Both the position numbers and the translations under genes were made by a program. Positions 5,501 to 6,604 of a DNA stretch of 6,604 nt are shown here, one piece after another. Numbering within the stretch: position 1 is the first letter of the stretch; every line of letters begins with the position of its first letter. The stretch is from Clostridiales bacterium (GTDB lineage: Bacteria > Bacillota > Clostridia > Saccharofermentanales > Saccharofermentanaceae). The notes beneath the pieces are model-generated. The model did not search any database. It was not told the origin of the DNA and saw only the letters and a program-made list of their open reading frames with translations. Location of the stretch: NCBI GenBank assembly GCA_003543635.1, contig DNAE01000232.1, positions 14,069-20,672 on the forward strand. Reading direction: 5' to 3'.

Positions 5501-6604
5501 ATCAAGGGAAAGCGCTCTGCTACCCAATACATTGATCTCGTAAAGATCATTACCCTCAAGTTCATCCCCCTCCGGAAGTATCAGTTTCCGCAGCCCGTTA
5601 TTGGAAAGATCTATATAGCGAAGCTCGGTATTTGATCTCAGATCCGCTAAGAGGATATTATTGAAGCTTCCATATAAATACATAAGGGATGTGAAGCAAT
5701 CTATTCCGGCAAGATTTCTTATGCCGCAACTGCCTATATCAAGCGTCCTTGTGGCATTGATCTCAAGCTCACTGAGCCAACCGTCGCCATCGCGGTCGCA
5801 ACGGCTGCTGATCACTTCTCTGAAAGCCTCGTCAGGAAAGTAATCTTCGATCTCGATAACGTTCACAGGTTCATTGAGCCAGTAATCGTCACTAATGATC
5901 TTTGTTGAGAACTCCGCAGCCAGAGTGGCATATCCACTATCGCTGCGATAGGTATAACTGTAATCCTGAAGTTCTCCCATGGTTACTGCCATATGAAGAT
6001 AAGAATTGCTTGTTATATCAAGTTCCACGATCGGAGTTCCTGTGACATAAAGCTCATGAAGAAGTTCGTTATCGCTGATATCGAGTTCCGTAAGATCGTT
6101 TGCCGAGGCATTGAGGTACCAGAGCTCCTCAAGTCCCGAGACATTAAGATATGTCAGGTCATTATCCGAGCAATCAAGATCACGGAGGTCTGTCAGCATG
6201 GAAACATCAAGCTCAGAGATCTCATTGCCCTGGCAATAAAGGTTAACGAGGGATGTGAAGTATTCGATACCCGTAAGGTCTTTTATCTCACGATAAGAGC
6301 AGGAGATCTCCCGGGTAATATTGATCTCCGACTCGCTCAGCTGATCGTCGTTATCGGCGTCGATCTCATCCAGGACATACTGTCTGAAATTATCATCCGG
6401 GAAGGAGTATTCATCGATCGCCGTAACGATCACAGGTTCGTTTATCCATGATCCGTTTGAATAGACCTTTGTTGCCGTATCGACACTGACAGAGTAATAC
6501 TCGTCTCCTTCATCGAAGATATAAGTCGATCCCTCTCTATAACCTTCCGTCAATGCCCTTGCTATCCCGCCGTCCAGATAGAGCTCGTCGATGTTATTAT
6601 TCGA
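2546..6604 (-). CDS. Large modular EF-hand/LRR/Fn3 surface protein, N-terminus outside the window
   Basis: The frame is open from the right edge to TAG at 2546-2548, giving 1352 visible residues (numbered from the edge). Four modules each begin with a motif like FPDDNFRDYV and a single EF-hand calcium loop (first residues at 82, 270, 453 and 631), continue with 'I.DLTGIE.FT.L', and then run into 21-residue LRRs (4, 3, 3 and 11 units). Variable Tyr- and acid-rich linkers ending in a WINEPV-like motif join the modules. Residues 965-1352 are four fibronectin type III domains. There is no LPxTG motif, membrane helix or other C-terminal anchor; the protein ends ...GKTK. Any signal peptide is beyond the window. 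LRR plus Fn3 architecture suggests an extracellular adhesion or ligand-binding role with calcium-stabilised modules. This is inferred, as no ligand or enzyme domain is visible. A TTG at 6551-6553 is not credible as the start, because it falls inside linker sequence and coding continues upstream. Confidence 0.9.
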   Translation of the reverse strand, partial: SNNNIDELYLDGGIARALTEGYREGSTYIFDEGDEYYSVSVDTATKVYSNGSWINEPVIVTAIDEYSFPDDNFRQYVLDEIDADNDDQLSESEINITREISCSYREIKDLTGIEYFTSLVNLYCQGNEISELDVSMLTDLRDLDCSDNDLTYLNVSGLEELWYLNASANDLTELDISDNELLHELYVTGTPIVELDITSNSYLHMAVTMGELQDYSYTYRSDSGYATLAAEFSTKIISDDYWLNEPVNVIEIEDYFPDEAFREVISSRCDRDGDGWLSELEINATRTLDIGSCGIRNLAGIDCFTSLMYLYGSFNNILLADLRSNTELRYIDLSNNGLRKLILPEGDELEGNDLYEINVLGSRALSLDITDCPYLIMAFNEGTYNEGRSRYEYSCSEGEGESYREIDCCIAMERTVKLYIDGVWMNETDMVAEINEETFPDPAFRDYVLESIDFDEDGVLSTVEVNSTNSIRCSELGIEDLTGIEFFTDLSVLDCSNNDLKTLDLSGLSNLRAIDCSCCDLEELRLPADAELIDLRCHRNRIESVDLTGCDLILEIYENSTDTEPDYSSYSYYIYDMCTGDSMESGYFSFDKRTALYSEGEMIYDPGDLIIIDEINFPDDNFRDYVSNDLDPNNDMCLSEDEIAGINRIVVADMGISDLKGIEFFTELTILDCSDNCLDHIDISANTKLKTFRCSGGNAGYFDEENDEWITDNQMDIERLDLSYNTALTDVDVSDIGLREIDVSMLTELDSFLCDNNDIASFDFSNNPKITVISIRNSNVSSVTFGDNPLLKNLDVAFNDLTELDLSSMEGLMHLSATENRLGSIDVSACPILMSLEVEDNELTDLDIGNNEYLESLYCSNNDIGTLDLSNAPYLEFLACSNCGLTSLDLQNNGLLVNIYASQNNLEELDVSACRYLFEPALFEFEGEPSFYIDNGVAVYWLETENYSGVKLSYDVNTRLITADTPTAPTGLKKDSVTMSSVTVSWNKVENADSYEVYVRPFGTSEPWSSVGKTTKTSITATGLSYRNYAFMVVACKTDIWGNVLRSKDSASMIANPVATPADLKATATSTTTISLSWSSVSKPSDGTLIYEIWRNTTTTGTGACIGRYTGTSSVSKLLNANTTYYYRIRAYWIAPDGTKIYGQYSSWVSCKTPSLPAAPTGVVVTATDTTTLKIKWNAVAGATGYKVMRATSPGGIYTTLGTTTKLEMTNKITAGTMYYYKVVAYRSSSGTTEYGKESSVVTGFIPKAPSGLKVTGSSRNSISLSWNKITTSAGDGQIFYEVFRMPKRDAARPYTCIGIYDQNRTYNTSYNLAANTTYYYCIRAYYRYTDSNGTTRRIYSDYAPVITGKTK
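2549..3712 (-). repeat. Four tandem fibronectin type III domains at the C-terminus
   Basis: Approximate domains are 3434-3712, 3143-3433, 2864-3142 and 2549-2863 (93, 97, 93 and 105 residues). Each begins with a P..P..L/V strand, then the core Trp strand (VSWNKV, LSWSSV, IKWNAV, LSWNKI), and later the Tyr strand (YYYRIRAY, YYYKVVAY and YYYCIRAY in the last three; YAFMVVAC in the first). These are immunoglobulin-like spacer or binding modules typical of secreted bacterial proteins. The last one ends at the stop codon with no anchoring sequence. Confidence 0.88.
3857..4603 (-). repeat. Module 4 LRR block, eleven 21-residue repeats
   Basis: Eleven units span residues 668-916, from LTILDCSDN to LVNIYASQN. 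The length of 249 residues equals 11 x 21 plus one 18-residue insertion at 4460-4513. The last nine units are uninterrupted. Position 6 is Cys in five units and Val, Ile or Ala in the others. This is the longest solenoid in the protein and the likeliest ligand-binding surface, by analogy with internalins. Confidence 0.88.
4679..4714 (-). other. EF-hand calcium loop 4, slightly degenerate
   Basis: The loop reads DPNNDMCLSEDE. Asp 1, Asn 3, Asp 5 and Glu 12 keep acceptable calcium ligands. Gly 6 is replaced by Met and a Cys is at position 7, so binding may be weaker than in loops 2 and 3. Confidence 0.7.
4949..5137 (-). repeat. Module 3 LRR block, three 21-residue repeats
   Basis: The units start LSVLDCSNN, LRAIDCSCC and LIDLRCHRN, all exactly 21 residues and all with cysteine at position 6. 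Two further cysteines in the middle unit (SCC) are unusual for a secreted protein. Confidence 0.85.
5213..5248 (-). other. EF-hand calcium loop 3
   Basis: The loop reads DFDEDGVLSTVE and is fully canonical at positions 1, 3, 5, 6, 8 and 12. The preceding helix contains FPDPAFRDYV. Confidence 0.85.
5483..5686 (-). repeat. Module 2 LRR block, three repeats with a 5-residue insertion
   Basis: The units start LMYLYGSFN, LRYIDLSNN and LYEINVLGS. A five-residue insertion (LEGND) separates the second and third. None has cysteine at position 6, so this module departs most from the cysteine-ladder pattern. Confidence 0.75.
5762..5797 (-). other. EF-hand calcium loop 2
   Basis: The loop reads DRDGDGWLSELE and is fully canonical, with Asp at 1, 3 and 5, Gly at 6 and Glu at 12. 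It should bind calcium. Confidence 0.85.
5999..6250 (-). repeat. Module 1 LRR block, four 21-residue repeats
   Basis: Four exact 21-residue units start LVNLYCQGN, LRDLDCSDN, LWYLNASAN and LHELYVTGT. The pattern is L..L.C..N.(I/L)..LD(V/I)S. Cysteine occupies position 6 in the first two units. Confidence 0.85.
6326..6361 (-). other. EF-hand calcium loop 1
   Basis: The loop reads DADNDDQLSESE. Ligand positions 1, 3 and 5 are Asp, 8 is Leu, 9 is Ser and 12 is Glu, as in canonical calcium loops. Position 6, normally Gly, is Asp. Confidence 0.8.

Larger units (their letters stand above)
4679..6604 (-). repeat. EF-hand/LRR super-repeat, successive modules 178-188 residues apart
   Basis: The distance between the first residues of successive EF-hand loops is 188, 183 and 178 codons. 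Each unit runs in the same order: a linker ending like WINEPV, an acidic FPD.xFR.xV helix, a calcium loop, I..LTGI..FT.L, 21-residue LRRs, and then the next linker. The units are clearly homologous at the protein level but diverged at the DNA level, so this is an old duplication and not a recent tandem array. The partial linker at 6431-6604 is the tail of a further unit upstream. The LRR part of the fourth unit extends left beyond this span, to 3857. Confidence 0.85.

Noticed and set aside
5993..6451. Plus-strand frame of 152 codons opposite module 1
   Set aside because: Its apparent internal repeats mirror the LRRs on the other strand. It is not an independent gene.
6551..6553. TTG as the start of the LRR protein
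   Set aside because: The frame stays open to the window edge and the upstream codons continue the LRR and linker pattern.

Overview
The window most resembles chromosomal DNA of a low-to-middle G+C Gram-positive bacterium, probably a gut or rumen Clostridia member (Bacillota). The grounds are a lipobox-type substrate-binding lipoprotein, strong AGGAG-like ribosome binding sites, an A+T-rich intergenic region next to much more G+C-rich genes, and a very large LRR/EF-hand/fibronectin-III surface-type protein of a kind common in those bacteria. The taxonomic call is inference. Nothing in the window is a reliable phylogenetic marker.

Layout, left to right. Positions 1-779 (minus strand) hold the 5' part of a gene for a protein with an N-terminal four-cysteine zinc ribbon followed by a long, highly charged coiled coil. 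It runs off the left edge. A 198-bp A+T-rich divergent promoter region (780-977) separates it from a plus-strand gene (978-2486) for a complete 502-residue family 5 solute-binding lipoprotein of an ABC importer. No permease or ATPase gene is visible beside it, so it looks monocistronic. A 59-bp gap carries a hairpin flanked by A and T tracts, which should terminate transcription in both directions.

The remaining 4.06 kb (2546-6604, minus strand) is one open frame that enters from the right edge: 1352 residues without the true N-terminus. It is built from four successive EF-hand + LRR modules at a spacing of 178-188 residues, separated by tyrosine-rich, acidic linkers, and then four C-terminal fibronectin type III domains. 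The LRRs have a strict 21-residue period with cysteine at repeat position 6 in 10 of 21 units, like the cysteine-ladder LRRs of Listeria internalin J. Linker sequence at the right edge shows that at least one further module lies outside the window.

The three genes do not form an obvious pathway. The first two share a divergent control region. The third is a convergent, independently transcribed unit. The most unusual element is the large modular surface protein: its super-repeat, its linkers, an acidic insertion in one LRR, and a base-composition change between its LRR and Fn3 halves.
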